Assembly: GCA_046350375.1 (NCBI GenBank)
Contig: JAXMAO010000002.1
Location: forward strand, 372,001-436,000
DNA: 64,000 bases
Reading direction: 5' to 3'
DNA from: JAXMAO01 sp046350375
GTDB taxonomy: Bacteria > Planctomycetota > Phycisphaerae > UBA1845 > UTPLA1
Shown here: positions 16,738 through 25,188 of the stretch, in pieces
Layout: every line of letters begins with the position of its first letter
How positions within the stretch are numbered: position 1 is the stretch's first letter
Program-made: the position numbers and the translations under genes
The notes under the pieces: generated by a model
The model's database searches: none
What the model was told of the DNA's origin: nothing
The model's input: only the letters and a program-made list of their open reading frames with translations

Positions 16738-18361
16738 CGGCCGTGCCCGGTTGCGCAGCCGCCGCCGGAGCGATCCGCGCATAGACGACCACCTCGGCGT
16801 TGCCCCACACCGGCTGGTGCAGCGCGAAGCGCCAGCGCGGCGCGTACGCGCGCGAAAACCACGCTTGTCGCAGCAGCCCCGCCTGCGCGAAGCCCGGCAG
16901 CGTGACCACGTAGTCCGGCCGCAGGTCGGCGACCATCGCCGGCGGAATCGCCCCCACGTCGCGTCCGCCGCGCAGCGCCGCCGGCACCGGCAGATAGGGC
17001 AGCGCCTCGGGCGAGACCAGCCCGCAGGCATCGAGAATCCGCTGGTGGCAGTAATAGCCCAGCGCGCCCACCTCGGGCGCCAGCAGCGTGGCATCGGCCG
17101 GCAGCGCCCCGTCGAGCGCCTCGGCCACGCGGCGATAATCCAGGACGCGCGAATTGGGCGCCGCCGCACGGGCCGGCTCGCGCAGCGTCCGCACCGCCGC
17201 CCACGGGTGCAGCCCGGCCAGTTCGCACGCCGCCGCCAGCAGCACCAGCGCCGCCGTCGCGCGCAGCGGCGACCGGTGCGGCACATCGAGCCGCAGTCGC
17301 CGCGCTGCCATCAGCAGCGGCGCCAGCACGGCGATCGACAGCGGCACGAGCAGGTGCGTGCGATACCACGGCACCGGCCGGCTCGCCGACGCCACGTACA
17401 GTGCCCAGCAGCCGGCACAGAACACGAACGCGGCCGTCACCAGCGGCGCGCGCCGCCGCAGCCGCCACGCCCCGACCGCCGCCGCGAGCAGCAGCCCGCC
17501 GCACGCCACTCGTCCGGCCAGTTCCGCGCCGCGCGGGAAGAAGTGCGACACAATCACGCGCGACCAGGCGTCGGCCGCCTCGTGCAGCGTGTAGGGATAG
17601 ATCGGCGCCGCCTTGGCGCGCAGCGACTGCGGCACCAGGTCGCCGTAATACGCCAGCGCGAAGGCGGCCCACAGCACGCCCGGCGCGACCAGCAGCGGCA
17701 GCGTGCGCCGCAGCCCGACGCGCTCGCGCCGCGAGATCGCCAGCCAGCCTGCCAGCGGCAGCGCCAGCAGGCCTTCCGGCCGCGTGATGCCCGCCAGCCC
17801 GGCCAACAGCGCCCCGGTCCGCGGTCGCGAGCCGGTCAGGCCGATCCAGCTCCAGAGCACCAGCGCGGTGAACAGGCTGGACTCCATCCCGCCAATCGAC
17901 ACATTGAACAGCCCGCGCGACAGCAGCAGTGCCGTGCCGGCCAGCCAGCCGGCCGGCGGGCCGCACTGTCGCCGCACCGTGGTCGCCAGCGCCAGCGCCA
18001 CCAGGCCGAACCAGAGGCCGTTCAGCGACACCACGGCGTCGGGCAGCGGCACGCCGAGCGGTTCCGACACCGCTCCGACGCCGGCGCAGTAGAGCGCGAA
18101 CAGCGGCGCGGAGCAGCCCAGCACGCGCTCGCCGGGGTTGAAGACCAGTCCGCCTCCGGCGATCAGGTTGCGCGCGTGGCGATAGGTGATGAAGGCGTCG
18201 TCGTACGGGCAGCCGCGCCAGCGGACGTGATAGTCCGCCACGATCAGCCACGCCGCGAAGAACAGCAGCGCCGGTCCGATCGCCGCGACGCGCGACCGCC
18301 GGCGCCCGCCGGGCGTCGCGCGCCGATCGCCGCCGAGCGATTCGACCGGGCAGGCCGTCAT
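16700..18361 (-). CDS. Polytopic membrane glycosyltransferase-like protein (GT-C type)
   Basis: A 553-residue protein with roughly 10-12 transmembrane helices. The first luminal loop carries YDDAFITYRHARNLIAGGGLVFNPGERVLG, a signature of bacterial GT-C enzymes that use polyprenyl-phosphate sugars; its Asp pair is the likely catalytic/metal site. ITRPEGLL follows in the next cytoplasmic loop, and a soluble C-terminal part starts after about residue 400. The ATG at 18361 overlaps the stop of the upstream gene (ATGA), so it is coupled to the two membrane genes at 18358-21546. Sugar and acceptor are unknown. Confidence 0.8.
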   Translation of the reverse strand: MTACPVESLGGDRRATPGGRRRSRVAAIGPALLFFAAWLIVADYHVRWRGCPYDDAFITYRHARNLIAGGGLVFNPGERVLGCSAPLFALYCAGVGAVSEPLGVPLPDAVVSLNGLWFGLVALALATTVRRQCGPPAGWLAGTALLLSRGLFNVSIGGMESSLFTALVLWSWIGLTGSRPRTGALLAGLAGITRPEGLLALPLAGWLAISRRERVGLRRTLPLLVAPGVLWAAFALAYYGDLVPQSLRAKAAPIYPYTLHEAADAWSRVIVSHFFPRGAELAGRVACGGLLLAAAVGAWRLRRRAPLVTAAFVFCAGCWALYVASASRPVPWYRTHLLVPLSIAVLAPLLMAARRLRLDVPHRSPLRATAALVLLAAACELAGLHPWAAVRTLREPARAAAPNSRVLDYRRVAEALDGALPADATLLAPEVGALGYYCHQRILDACGLVSPEALPYLPVPAALRGGRDVGAIPPAMVADLRPDYVVTLPGFAQAGLLRQAWFSRAYAPRWRFALHQPVWGNAEVVVYARIAPAAAAQPGTAVTSLIESRATRN

Positions 18362-19836
18362 GGCCGCACCGCCAGCGCCGCCGGCGAGACGCGCAACACC
18401 TCGTACTCCGCCGTGGCAAAGAGCACCGGCCCGCGATCGCATCCGCCCAGCGACGCACCGGTCGGGGGCGACAGCCCCGAGTCCGGCTGCCACACCAGCA
18501 CGCCGCGCGCCCCGTGCGCCAGTTGGCGGACCACCGGCTGACGTGGGCGACCCTGCCTCGCCAGGTGATAGCGCAGCACCGGAATCAGCCCCTCCTGCGC
18601 GACGACCGGCTCATCGGGCGCGGTCGACGCGACCACCACGCCGCTGACGGCCGACAGGTCGGCCAGCCAATCGTTGCGCGTCGGCCACGGACGCGGATAG
18701 CGCGCCGCGTACAGCGCCGCCGGCAGGCAGATGAGCCCGATCAGCAGCGCCACGCCGATGCGCGGCAGCGCGGCGGGCCACGCCGGCCGGCGCGATGCCA
18801 CGCCGCGCCACAGTTCGACCGCGCCGATCGCCGCCGACGCATAGACAAACGGCAGCATGAACAGCAGCGTCCGCGGAGGCGGCAGCACGCGCTGCACCAG
18901 CAGCGTCGGCAGCACCCCCAGCCAGACCAGCGCCGGCCAGCGCGCGGCCCGCGTGCGCGTCGCCAAGCCCAGCGCCGCGCCGATCGCCAGGAGCCCGGCC
19001 GGCGCAGCGCCCGCCGACGCCAGGTCGAGCATGCCCGCGGCCCAGTCCGGCAGGCCGCGGAGCAGCAACTCCCACGACAGCGGCCGCACGAACTGGTTGT
19101 CGAGCATCCGCGCCCAGTCGCCGCTGACGCCCAGCGGCAGCAGCGTCAGTCCCAGCGTCAGCCCCGCCAGTGCCGCGACCCGCGCCAGTGTCTGCACGCG
19201 GGCGCGACGCTGCCGCGGCTCGCAGACCAGCGCCGCCAGCAGCAGCCCGGGCAGCACGTAAAGGCTGGTGGGCACGGTGTAGCACGCCAGCCCCAGCAGG
19301 ACGCCAGCAGCGATGCCCGCGCGACGCCGCACCGTCGGCCCGCTGCCCGACACGAGGCACGCCGCGAGCGTCACCAGCAGCAGCGCCGTCGAGTGGCCGC
19401 GGGCGTTCCAGCTGTACTCCACCGCCCAGGTCGACCCGGCCAGCAGGGCCGCCGTCAGCAACCCGGCCGCGCGGCCGTGCAGACGCCACGCCAGCAGGTA
19501 GGCCATCGGCACCGCCGCGACGCCCGCCAGCAGCGCCGGCAGGCGCAGCCACGGATAGCCCGCGCCGCACAGCCGGTGCAGCAGGATGACCGCCAGCTCG
19601 TGCAGCCCGTGGTGGTTGGGCAGCGCATAGTGGGTGAGGTAGTCGGCGATCGGCCGGCGGGCGTCGGCGACGTAGCGCATGTATGCGGCCGCCTCGTCGC
19701 ACTGGATCGGCATGTGGACGAAGACGACCCGCAGCGCCGCCGCCAGCGCCGTCAGCAGCAGCGCGTCGCGCCAGGCCGTGCCGCGCCGGCCCGAGACCGG
19801 CTGACGCGACGAAGGTTGATTGACCGGCGGGTCCAT
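18358..19836 (-). CDS. Glycosyltransferase family 39-like membrane protein
   Basis: A 492-residue protein with about 11 transmembrane helices. Early acidic residues in IQCDEAAAYMRYVADARRP (about residue 45) and LTHYALPNHHGLHELAVILL match the luminal catalytic loop of ArnT/PMT-type (GT39) transferases that take sugars from polyprenyl-phosphate donors. It is the middle gene of a three-gene leftward run, three bases after the gene upstream and overlapping the next by four. Target lipid, protein or polysaccharide is not visible. Confidence 0.8.
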   Translation of the reverse strand: MDPPVNQPSSRQPVSGRRGTAWRDALLLTALAAALRVVFVHMPIQCDEAAAYMRYVADARRPIADYLTHYALPNHHGLHELAVILLHRLCGAGYPWLRLPALLAGVAAVPMAYLLAWRLHGRAAGLLTAALLAGSTWAVEYSWNARGHSTALLLVTLAACLVSGSGPTVRRRAGIAAGVLLGLACYTVPTSLYVLPGLLLAALVCEPRQRRARVQTLARVAALAGLTLGLTLLPLGVSGDWARMLDNQFVRPLSWELLLRGLPDWAAGMLDLASAGAAPAGLLAIGAALGLATRTRAARWPALVWLGVLPTLLVQRVLPPPRTLLFMLPFVYASAAIGAVELWRGVASRRPAWPAALPRIGVALLIGLICLPAALYAARYPRPWPTRNDWLADLSAVSGVVVASTAPDEPVVAQEGLIPVLRYHLARQGRPRQPVVRQLAHGARGVLVWQPDSGLSPPTGASLGGCDRGPVLFATAEYEVLRVSPAALAVRP

Positions 19837-19839
19837 CGG

Positions 19840-21546
19840 CTATCCGCGCCGCGCGCGGCCGACGCGATAGACGTCGAACCACTCGTTGCGATAGACGCGC
19901 TCCGATTGGTCGAGCGCCTGCTGCGCGACGCGGCGGTCGATGACCACGTACTGGCAGCCGAACTCATCCGCCAGCGCCGCGGCGCGGCGCGCGTCGAGCG
20001 TCGCGTAGGCGGCGTCGGCGTCGGACTCGCCGAAGATCGGCCGGCCGGCCTGGCGCTCGTGCCGCCGCAGCCACTCCAACTGGTCGGTCGGAAGCAGCGG
20101 CATGCACTTCCAGTCGACCAGCACGGCGCGCTGCGCCTCGAGCCGAAACGGTCGCAGGTCGGGCGGGGTGACGAACAGCGCGTCGGGCGGCGTGTGATCG
20201 CGCGCCCAGGCAAACAGCGCCCGCTCGGCCGGCTTGCTGGGCGCGCCGAAGGCGTCGCCGCGCCAGGTGCCGGCCCGCAGCAGCACCAGCCCCAGCACCA
20301 GCGTCGTGCCGATCGCCACCCAGGCGCGGCGCGATCGCGCCCGCGCCGCGTCGATCTGTGCCGCGACCACCGCCAGGCCCGCCAGCAGCAGGGCGGTCCA
20401 CGGCAGTCGCGTCGCGATCAGCAGCGCGCAAATGAGGCAGGAGATGATCCACTGCCGCGGCCCGAAGCGCGCCGCGGTGTCGCACAACCTCAGTCCGGCG
20501 GCCAGGAAACTCGCGCATGCCAGCAGCGGCGCGAACCGCCACGGAAACAGCGCCGCGACGGCATCGATCGGCCAGACCACCGTGCCGACCGCGCCGAGGG
20601 TGACAATCAGCGCCACGCCGCTCACGATCGCCCCTAGCGGCGAGGCCAGTTGCCAGCGCCGGCCGCGCAGCGCCAGCCAACCGGCGGCCAGCGCCAGTGC
20701 GAAGTCGGCCACGGGCCGCGCGCCCCAGGTCCACGGGCGATAGTGCATCGGGGCATAAACATCGAAGAAGACTCGCCGCGCCACGTCGCGCGGCGCCCCG
20801 TCGCGGACCAGCGCCACGAAGTGCGTCGCATGCGCCAGCAGCGCCACGCCCAGCGGCGCGACCAGCCAGGCGACTTCGACGCGGCGCACCGACGCACGGC
20901 GGACCACCAGCGTCCAGAGCCACAGCGGCAGCGTCAGCACCCAGAAGTTGGCGTGCATCGCGCCGCCCAGCGCCGCGATGCATCCGGCCGCCGCAACGCG
21001 CCCCTCGACGTAGAACACCACCGCCCACAGCAGGCACGCCACCGCAATGCTCGACGGCGCGAGGTACGGCGCCAGCAGACTGCTGTGCCCGATGCCGTCG
21101 ATCGGCCAGAAGAGCAGCAGTGTGAGCGCCACGGCGGTCGGCGCCAGCGGCCGGTCGGTCAGCCGGGCCGCCAGCCGATGCAGCGCCGCCGCCGCGGCCA
21201 GCGAGGTCGCCGCGTTCGCCAATCCGAGCGCGACGTTGGGCGCGCCGGAGCGGGCCGCCGCGCAGACCAGCCAGTTGAACAGCGCGTGGTGGGCGACGGT
21301 CCGCGCGGTGAACCAGTCGGCGGCGAGAAACTGCGGATCCGCCAGCCGCAGGCCGTGCAGCAGGTACTGCCATTGATTGCCGCGGCCGTATCCCAGGCCG
21401 GTCGCGACCGCAAAGCCGATCGCCAGCGCCGTCGCCGCCAGCGGAGTCAGCACCGCAGCCCAGTCGGTCGCGCGCATGGCGGACGCCGGCCGCTCCCGGC
21501 GCGGCAATTCCTGCGGCAGCGCGAGTGTGGTCAGCGCACGGGCCAT
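19840..21546 (-). CDS. Polytopic membrane protein of the sugar-transferase/DUF6798-like group
   Basis: A 568-residue protein with about 10 transmembrane helices. Motifs include GRGNQWQYLLHGLRLADPQFLAADWF near the start, HANFWVLTLPLW, and a soluble C-terminal part with TPPDALFVTPPDLRPFRLEAQRAVLVDWKCMPLL and CQYVVIDRRV. This layout is known from planctomycete proteins of unknown function related to GT-C enzymes; the family name is from memory and uncertain. The ATG at 21546 was taken; 21477 is an alternative, and neither has a clear Shine-Dalgarno. It is the first gene of the three-gene membrane run ending at 16700. Confidence 0.7.
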   Translation of the reverse strand: MARALTTLALPQELPRRERPASAMRATDWAAVLTPLAATALAIGFAVATGLGYGRGNQWQYLLHGLRLADPQFLAADWFTARTVAHHALFNWLVCAAARSGAPNVALGLANAATSLAAAAALHRLAARLTDRPLAPTAVALTLLLFWPIDGIGHSSLLAPYLAPSSIAVACLLWAVVFYVEGRVAAAGCIAALGGAMHANFWVLTLPLWLWTLVVRRASVRRVEVAWLVAPLGVALLAHATHFVALVRDGAPRDVARRVFFDVYAPMHYRPWTWGARPVADFALALAAGWLALRGRRWQLASPLGAIVSGVALIVTLGAVGTVVWPIDAVAALFPWRFAPLLACASFLAAGLRLCDTAARFGPRQWIISCLICALLIATRLPWTALLLAGLAVVAAQIDAARARSRRAWVAIGTTLVLGLVLLRAGTWRGDAFGAPSKPAERALFAWARDHTPPDALFVTPPDLRPFRLEAQRAVLVDWKCMPLLPTDQLEWLRRHERQAGRPIFGESDADAAYATLDARRAAALADEFGCQYVVIDRRVAQQALDQSERVYRNEWFDVYRVGRARRG

Positions 21547-21666
21547 CCGGCTGATATCGACGGGCGGCGCGCCGGCCGGACAGCAGATGCCGGCCGCGCC
21601 CGCCAACAGACGAGCGGCAATTCTTGCCGACCGCGCCCGCCGCGGGCGCCTGCGACCGGCCTGCCG

Positions 21667-22020
21667 ATGTTGACTCGGATGGCGGCCTCACGCGGTTCAA
21701 TCTGGCGCTACGCCCGCTGGGCGACGCTCGTAGCGGCGAGCCTGGGGTGGCTGGCGGGCTGCTCGGGCGAATCGGGCGGCGGCCTGGGCGCGGCGGCGTT
21801 TGCCAGCGCGCGGCGCAAGACCGTCGAAGCAGCCCGCGCCAAGCGCCCCCCGAACTGTCCGAACTGCCGCAGCAACGCCAAGGTCGTGCCGGTCCAATGG
21901 GGCTGGCCGAAGCGGATCGATGCCAAGGCGCACTGGGGCGGGTTCATCCAGCCGAAGAAGGCGCCGACGTGGTACTGCGAACTCTGCCACCGCTTCCTGC
22001 CGGCGACCAAGCGCACCTGA
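21667..22020 (+). CDS. Small lipoprotein with two CxxC motifs, function unknown
   Basis: A 117-residue protein with a signal peptide ending at LAGC (about residue 32). The mature part has two cysteine pairs, CPNC and CELC, about 45 residues apart, resembling a split zinc ribbon, with basic and aromatic residues between them (PVQWGWPKRIDAKAHWGG). No enzymatic motif is present. It is divergent from the 19840-21546 gene and precedes the methyltransferase gene by 91 bp. An alternative start at 21679 shortens the signal peptide by four residues. Confidence 0.65.
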   Translation: MLTRMAASRGSIWRYARWATLVAASLGWLAGCSGESGGGLGAAAFASARRKTVEAARAKRPPNCPNCRSNAKVVPVQWGWPKRIDAKAHWGGFIQPKKAPTWYCELCHRFLPATKRT

Positions 22021-22111
22021 GAGCGATCCGCCGCGCCGGGCTGCACCGCGCCAAGTCGCGCGGTACGATGGCGCCATGCCGACCCACCGCACGCCCAAGA
22101 GCTGAGTCGCC

Positions 22112-22840
22112 ATGTCCGCGCCGCCCAGCCCGACCGCGCCCGGAGCCGAGCCGTCACCCGCCGCCGGCGAGCAGGCAATCGCCGGCTATCGCTGTCATGT
22201 CTACGACCTCGTGATCGCCGGTCGAACCATTCGCGCGTGGGGGCCGGTCGAGCCCTATTCGCTCATCGATCGACCCGCCAACCAGCAGCGCTTCGAGCAG
22301 GACGAGTATCTGCCGTATTGGGCACAGCCGTGGCCGGCCGCGGTGATGCTGGCCGATTTCGTCGCGCGACACGATCCGGCGGGCGACGCGCCGATGCTCG
22401 AGGTCGGCAGCGGGCTGGGCATCTCGGCGATCGGGCTGGCGCGGGCGGGCCGGTGCGTCATTGCCAGCGATTACGACGCCGAGGCGCTGACGTTCATCCG
22501 CCACAACGCCGCGTGCAACGGCGCGACGCTGCACGACGTGCGGCTGATCGACTGGCGCCAGCCGCCCCGCGCGACGTTCGAGACGCTGCTGGCGGCCGAC
22601 GTGACCTACGAGAAGCGCAGCCTCGAGCCGCTGACGGCGTTCATCGCAAGCTGTCTCGCGCCGCGCGGTCGGGCCTACGTCGCCGACGCCAACCGCGCCG
22701 CGGCCGGCGCGCTGCCGCGCGTGCTGAAGAGCGCCGGGCTGACGTTCGAAATCGTTCCGGCCGAAGGGCCGGCGATCGGCGGGCTCGACACGCCCGACAG
22801 CGGCACGCGCCCGGGGCGGATCTTCGTCATCTCGCGCTAG
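22112..22840 (+). CDS. Class I SAM-dependent methyltransferase (METTL21/FAM86-like)
   Basis: A 242-residue cytoplasmic methyltransferase. The SAM-binding motif I is MLEVGSGLGISAIGLAR (about residues 91-107), with the acidic ribose-binding residue in VIASDYDAEAL. PYWAQPWPAAVMLADF precedes it, as in family-16 protein lysine methyltransferases, and LLAADVTYEKRSLEPL occupies the motif IV position. This subgroup methylates proteins or small molecules; the target cannot be told from the sequence. Confidence 0.85.
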   Translation: MSAPPSPTAPGAEPSPAAGEQAIAGYRCHVYDLVIAGRTIRAWGPVEPYSLIDRPANQQRFEQDEYLPYWAQPWPAAVMLADFVARHDPAGDAPMLEVGSGLGISAIGLARAGRCVIASDYDAEALTFIRHNAACNGATLHDVRLIDWRQPPRATFETLLAADVTYEKRSLEPLTAFIASCLAPRGRAYVADANRAAAGALPRVLKSAGLTFEIVPAEGPAIGGLDTPDSGTRPGRIFVISR

Positions 22841-22915
22841 GGCCTACCCTGGTGGGGCAAAGATTCTCTTGCTCCGGCCTCCCCGCGACGGGCGATGCAC
22901 CGATCGGGACAGGCG

Positions 22916-23386
22916 CTAATACGCGCGGTGGTCGCGATGCGCCAGCCACTCGTCGAACAGCCGACGACACTCGGCGGCCGCGACGCCCGGAATGATCTGC
23001 ACGCGGCTCGCTCCGCGGCGATAGACCTCGTCGATCGGCAGCGACAGCTCGTTGAACCCGGCCCGCTGCGCGTCGGCGATCGTCGCGCCGTAGTACACCG
23101 CGTCCAGCCGCGACCAGTGAATCGCCGCGGCGCACATCGGGCAGGGCTCGGTGGTCGTGTACATGACGCAGCCGGACAGGTCGATCGACCGCAGCGCCGC
23201 GGCCGCCTTCTGGATGGTCACCACCTCGGCGTGCGCGGTCGGATCGCACCGATGCCAGACCTCGTTGTGGGCCGCCACCACCAGCCGATCGCCGCGGACC
23301 ACCGCCGCCCCGAACGGCGACTGCCCGTCGGCAATTCCGGCGCGGGCCTGATCGATGGCCGACCGCATCCAGTCGTCGTGCGTCAT
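22916..23386 (-). CDS. Nucleoside deaminase, guanine deaminase-like
   Basis: A 156-residue enzyme of the cytidine/deoxycytidylate deaminase superfamily. The zinc and proton-shuttle residues are H52 and E54 (TAHAEVV) and Cys82/Cys85 (PCPMC). SPFGAAVV and a C-terminal GFNELSLPIDEVY segment, corresponding to GFDD...IYEE in GuaD, make guanine deaminase a better guess than tRNA adenosine deaminase. The ATG at 23386 gives the expected family length. Substrate confidence is moderate; the family call is secure. Confidence 0.87.
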   Translation of the reverse strand: MTHDDWMRSAIDQARAGIADGQSPFGAAVVRGDRLVVAAHNEVWHRCDPTAHAEVVTIQKAAAALRSIDLSGCVMYTTTEPCPMCAAAIHWSRLDAVYYGATIADAQRAGFNELSLPIDEVYRRGASRVQIIPGVAAAECRRLFDEWLAHRDHRAY

Positions 23387-23449
23387 GTGATTCAGTGTAT
23401 CCGACCCGGGAAGGCGATTCGAACCGGCCGCCGCGCCCACCCGCGGGGG

Positions 23450-23478
23450 TTGTCCGGAAGGCCGGTGAATGCTAGACT
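23450..23478 (+). promoter_or_regulatory. Sigma-70-type promoter for the lysine-degradation operon
   Basis: TTGTCC (23450-23455), a spacer of exactly 17 bases and TAGACT (23473-23478) make a near-consensus promoter pointing toward the small ORF at 23509 and the lysine aminotransferase gene. It is the only good match in the 427-bp gap between the guanine-deaminase-like gene and the operon. Confidence 0.6.
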
Positions 23479-23508
23479 TTGTAGAGTGAGTTGTCCGACA
23501 GGGTGACC

Positions 23509-23646
23509 ATGCGCCCGACGCTGACCAGTCCAGTCGCCGCTGCTGTGCATTCGCTGCACGGTCGGCCGCTGCCGCGCGCCGGCGCCGTCCGCCACTATGG
23601 CAGCCCGTTGCGGCCCGCCTTCTTCACCGAAATCTTCAACAACTGA
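23509..23646 (+). CDS. Possible 45-residue leader or small protein
   Basis: A short ORF between the promoter at 23450 and the lysine aminotransferase gene. AGGGTG lies just upstream of the ATG. Third codon positions are mostly G or C, like neighbouring genes. The product has a basic middle and an unusual hydrophobic/aromatic end (AFFTEIFNN). No lysine-rich attenuator stretch is present. It could be a leader peptide, a small protein of the operon, or chance; 167 bp separate it from the next gene. Confidence 0.4.
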   Translation: MRPTLTSPVAAAVHSLHGRPLPRAGAVRHYGSPLRPAFFTEIFNN

Positions 23647-23813
23647 CCGCCGTCGAATCGCCGCCGCGCGGCCGTTGCGCCGGCTTCGTCGACTCTGCCG
23701 GACCGCAAGGCCACGCTCCCCGGGCGCGCCGCTCCGCGCCGCCGCCGCCAGTCGCGGCTTGAATGCGTTTCGATGTTTCCGACCACCGACCCCGCTCCGC
23801 AGGAGCCTGAATC

Positions 23814-25184
23814 ATGCATTCGACACTGACTCATCCCCAGATCGCCACCGCGCGCGTCGCCCCGGGCAACGTGCTGGCCGAGCTCGACCGCCACGTCCTC
23901 ACCGACGGCTTCAAGATCGTCGTCGACCTCGAACGCAGCCGCGGCTGCCGCATGGTCGACGCCGCCACCGGCCGGCAACTGCTCGACCTTTACAGCTTCT
24001 TCGCGTCGATGCCGGTGGGGTTCAACCATCCGTACTTCGATCGGCCGGACGTGCAGGCCGACCTGCTGGTGGCGGCGCGCACCAAGGTCGCCAACAGCGA
24101 CGTCTATTCGGTGCAGTATGCGACGTTTGTCGAGACGTTTGCGCGCGTGGTCGGGCTGCCGCCGCTGGAGCGCTACTTCTTCATCGAAGGCGGCGCGCTG
24201 GCGGTCGAGAACGCCCTCAAGGCCGCCATGGACTGGAAGGTGCGCAAGAACCTGGCCGCCGGACAGAGCGAGCGCGGCACCGAAATCCTGCACTTCCGCG
24301 GCGCCTTTCACGGGCGCAGCGGCTACACCATGAGCCTGACCAACACCGACCCCCGCAAGACCGATCTGTACGCCAAATTCAACTGGCCGCGCGTCAGCGC
24401 TCCGTGCATCGACTTCACGCTGCCCGAGCCGCGCCGCACTGCCGACGTCGCCGAGCGCGAGCGGCAGTCGGAGGCCGAGATCCGCCGCGTGCTCGACGCC
24501 CGGGCGATCGACGTGGCGGCGATCATCATCGAGACCATCCAGGGCGAAGGCGGCGACCGCCACTTCCGCCGCGAGTGGTTCCAGACGCTGCGACGCCTGG
24601 CCGACCAGTACGACCTGCTGCTCATCTTCGACGAGGTGCAGTCGGGCATGGGCATCACCGGGCGCACCTGGGCGTGCGAGCATTTCGAAGTGCTGCCCGA
24701 CCTGATGGTGTTCGGCAAGAAATCGCAGGTGTGCGGCGTGATGGCCGGTCCGCGGCTCGACCAGGTCAAGGAAAACGTCTTCCGCCTCCCCAGCCGCATC
24801 AACTCGACCTGGGGCGGAAACTTCTGCGACATGGTCCGCTCGACCCACTGTCTGCGGGTCATCGAATCGGAGAAACTGGTCGCCAACGCCGCGGCCATGG
24901 GCGAACGGCTGGCCCACGGCCTGGAGCGCGTCGCCGCGACGCACCCGATGGTCAGCGAGGTCCGCGGTCGCGGACTGATGCGGGCCTTCAGCCTGGCCGA
25001 CACCGCGACCCGCGACGACGTGTGGCGCCGCTGCTTCGAGGCCGGCCTGCTGACGCTCCGCAGCGGCGAGCGCAGCATCCGCTTCCGCCCGGTGCTCGAC
25101 GTGACGGCCGACGTGATCGACGAAGCGATGGGCGTGCTCGACGAGGCGCTGCGCCGCGCCGCCTCGACGCAAAGGAAGGGATGA
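23814..25184 (+). CDS. lat: L-lysine 6-transaminase
   Basis: PLP enzyme that moves the epsilon-amino group of L-lysine to 2-oxoglutarate, giving aminoadipate semialdehyde (cyclising to piperideine-6-carboxylate). It has 456 residues, normal for the family. Diagnostic segments are SFFASMPVGFNHPYF, KVANSDVYSVQYATFVETF, ALAVENALKAAMDWK, FRGAFHGRSGYTMSLTNTDP, IFDEVQSGMGITG and the Schiff-base region FGKKSQVCG (lysines 302-303). AGGAG precedes the ATG. The next gene, four bases downstream, oxidises its product, so the pair forms a lysine catabolic operon driven by the promoter at 23450. Confidence 0.95.
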   Translation: MHSTLTHPQIATARVAPGNVLAELDRHVLTDGFKIVVDLERSRGCRMVDAATGRQLLDLYSFFASMPVGFNHPYFDRPDVQADLLVAARTKVANSDVYSVQYATFVETFARVVGLPPLERYFFIEGGALAVENALKAAMDWKVRKNLAAGQSERGTEILHFRGAFHGRSGYTMSLTNTDPRKTDLYAKFNWPRVSAPCIDFTLPEPRRTADVAERERQSEAEIRRVLDARAIDVAAIIIETIQGEGGDRHFRREWFQTLRRLADQYDLLLIFDEVQSGMGITGRTWACEHFEVLPDLMVFGKKSQVCGVMAGPRLDQVKENVFRLPSRINSTWGGNFCDMVRSTHCLRVIESEKLVANAAAMGERLAHGLERVAATHPMVSEVRGRGLMRAFSLADTATRDDVWRRCFEAGLLTLRSGERSIRFRPVLDVTADVIDEAMGVLDEALRRAASTQRKG

Positions 25185-25188
25185 CCCC

